Positions 62,248-64,000 of a stretch of DNA of 64,000 nucleotides are shown in pieces. The stretch's first letter is position 1, and each line of letters begins with the position of its first letter. The notes under the pieces are model-generated. The model was not told where the DNA came from. It searched no databases and was given only the letters and a program-made list of their open reading frames with translations. The stretch covers positions 1-64,000 of the forward strand of contig JADHZB010000615.1 of NCBI GenBank assembly GCA_015657535.1. Direction: 5' to 3'. Source of the DNA: Nephromyces sp. MM_2019 (taxonomy: Eukaryota > Apicomplexa > Aconoidasida > Nephromycida). The position numbers and the translations under genes are program-made.

Positions 62248-64000
62248 TTAAACTGAAATAGGCTTTGAGGTTATTTCATTGTCGACCTGAAGTAAAATTG
62301 TTGGTTTTATTCAATATTTTACGTTTAAAAGTAATGATTATAACCTGATAAGAATCTACAAGGGCATTATCAAGGAGGTTACTCCTTTCTCCACAATTTT
62401 TTGTGGGATCTGTTTTAATTTTACTCATAGGTTTCTTAGTTTGGTTTGATGTTGCCACATTGTAGGAAATGACACCAAGCACACACTGGAATGTTGTAGT
62501 TAGTAAAAGTGAAATTCAACAGTAAAAATTCTCAATAAAATTTTAAAATATAAAATATAGCCTTTACTTACCGTGCCAGCAGAAAGAACAGTCCATGAAG
62601 TTAAACATTGATTGGGTTGAATGTCGCAAAAAAGGAAATGAGACAAAATAAAAACGGTTGCAACCTTGAGACCCTGATTTATCATTAAATAGTTTTATAA
62701 AAACTTCTTATGTATTTAAGAATAAAACTCACTTTAAGAACACCGGATGATACAGCTCCCATATTTTTCAGTATATACCAATATGTTCCAGAGTGTATAA
62801 GGCCAGAAATAAGTAATAGGACAAAACTGAAGATTATAACCTTGAAGTAAGACAATTTATATAATTCGATTTTTGTAAAAAATTGGAAATATGAACGAAA
62901 AGGAAAAATAATACCATGTGATTCCCATTTTTGAGTTCTATATTTTTCAGAACAAGCTTATCAAAGTTTGGTAATGTCCAAGCAATTGTCCAAATTGAGA
63001 TCATTACTGAGCAACAAATTCTAATGGATTAAATAAATTAAAAAAAAGTTATTATTCTTCAACAAGATTTATTTTCTTTAAAGGATTTACCCCATCATGC
63101 ATACAAGGTTAGGACCCTCTATTGGATTTTTATCTTTCATAAATTTTTCATTCAATACAAATAAAAGCCCCATGAGAACGCTTGATATAAAAATGAGTAA
63201 AACTCCAACGAATTCATCATCATGTGGGCTAAAATTGAGCTGGAAAGCTTTTAGTGACAGTCCGAAAGAAATAATTATAAGCTGTTATTAAGAATGATTT
63301 TAGGGACCCAGTTCATGAGAATTAAGCTAATTTTATTCAGTAAGTTATTCTTATGGTTACCGAGATCCATTGCTCAAAGGTTAATGACTTTTTTAGCAGA
63401 ACAGTTGACCATATTGCTGTCCATATTATAGATGAGCTATCAACAACGGCATAAACTCCGGAGCCAGCTAAAACTAGGCCACCTAAGTAAACAAAATGTG
63501 TATGAATTCTGTGTTTGTAAAATTTCTTTCAACTGCAATAGAATTCTGTAGTTAGCCAAGGTCAGGAAAGATTACCCTTTTTCAGAATTTGGATGAAGAT
63601 GTCAATGAATGAAAGGAGTGCACCTTTCCTCCAGTCACATTCACTGAGGTAATAAATGGTTATCAACTTTCTTAATTAGGGTTAAATGCTATTATGTTAT
63701 GGTAAGAAATACCTAAGCTTTTTTTCCTTAGGTAGAAAGCCAACCGCTATCATGGAAAAGTAGTGGGGTAAGAGTAGTAAAAAGGTACTGGACTGAAATT
63801 ATAAAGTTATATTTAATAAGTTTAAAACGACAGCTTTACTTTAATATGCAACTCACATTAGCGGCGCCATTGAATTTGATAATATCAGACTGAAATTAAA
63901 AATATAAAAATGTACAATAGGAAGAGGATCATCAATTAATAAAGAGGCTGGTTTCATTTTATATATTTTGTACAGTTTCATAGAAAGTGATCTGTTTTCA
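62248..64000 (-). CDS. Drug/metabolite-transporter superfamily membrane protein (partial)
   Basis: A multi-exon gene that enters from beyond 64,000, so its N terminus is missing. Readable parts show repeated hydrophobic segments (STFLLLLPHYFSMIAVGF; GLVLAGSGVYAVVDSSSIIW; WISVTLIIISFGLSL; GVLLIFISSVLMGLLFVLNE; VIIFSFVLLLISGL; VATVFILSHFLFC). The motif SGVYAVVDSSSIIWTAIWS is typical of EamA/SLC35F-type transporters, and the repeated motif near the end (MGAVSSGVLKGLKVATVFIL) is its second-half counterpart. The tail is soluble and Lys/Asn-rich, ending VDNEITSKPISV at 62248. The substrate cannot be predicted. The first visible exon is at about 63,860-63,900. Confidence 0.72.

Noticed and set aside
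1..64000. tRNA, rRNA or snRNA genes
   Set aside because: No cloverleaf with a TTCGA-type loop, no rRNA core and no snRNA signature was recognised by eye. A covariance-model search would be needed to exclude them.

Overview
The window looks like nuclear DNA of an apicomplexan, most likely a piroplasm (Theileria/Babesia/Cytauxzoon-like). This is inference. The DNA is very AT-rich, the genes are cut by many short GT-AG introns, one protein combines a signal peptide with a bacterial-type YbaB domain (expected for an apicoplast nucleoid protein), a mitochondrial branched-chain E1-beta is present, and several short secreted proteins of unknown function occur. No rRNA, tRNA, CRISPR array, telomere repeat or transposon was recognised. 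Most real genes have exons of 20-200 nt, so I rebuilt them by hand from splice sites, phase continuity and family motifs. Each join needs transcript confirmation.

Region 1 (1 to about 15,420) is unlike the rest. It is saturated with TG/CA dinucleotide runs and G- or C-rich tracts whose strand polarity switches in blocks, and it carries several tandem repeats and G-quadruplex-type motifs. Four genes lie inside it: a signal-peptide protein (1448-3544, +), SPCS1 (4332-5319, -), NF-YB (7120-9970, +) and SNAPC1 (12157-14858, -). Their introns are long (about 120-540 nt) and also TG/CA-rich, and CACACA runs are embedded in their exons as Thr-His codons. Around +15.4 kb this composition stops.

Region 2 (about 15.4-18.2 kb) is AT-rich and apparently empty. 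Region 3 (18.2-39.3 kb) holds compact genes: a CCCH zinc-finger protein, an RRM protein, a small basic protein, a MOB1-family protein with a long N-terminal extension, a CKS1 homologue, an inner-membrane-peptidase-like signal peptidase, a PIH1-domain protein, BCKDHB, histone stem-loop binding protein (SLBP), a small unknown protein and a secreted Lys/Glu/Pro-rich protein with a predicted 7-nt microexon.

Region 4 (39.9-56.4 kb) holds symplekin, a DOT1-like methyltransferase ending in a CW zinc finger, a cis-prenyltransferase, and a membrane protein with an EF-hand-like loop. Region 5 (56.9-64 kb) is rich in secretory or membrane proteins: two short unknown proteins, a two-segment membrane protein, the YbaB-type protein and a drug/metabolite-transporter-like protein running off the right edge.

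The functional content is mainly housekeeping: RNA 3'-end processing and histone mRNA handling (symplekin, SLBP), snRNA and CCAAT transcription (SNAPC1, NF-YB), cell cycle (CKS1, MOB1), protein targeting (SPCS1, inner membrane peptidase), and dolichol and branched-chain keto-acid metabolism. The strongest candidate for something undescribed is the strand-polarised TG/CA compartment.
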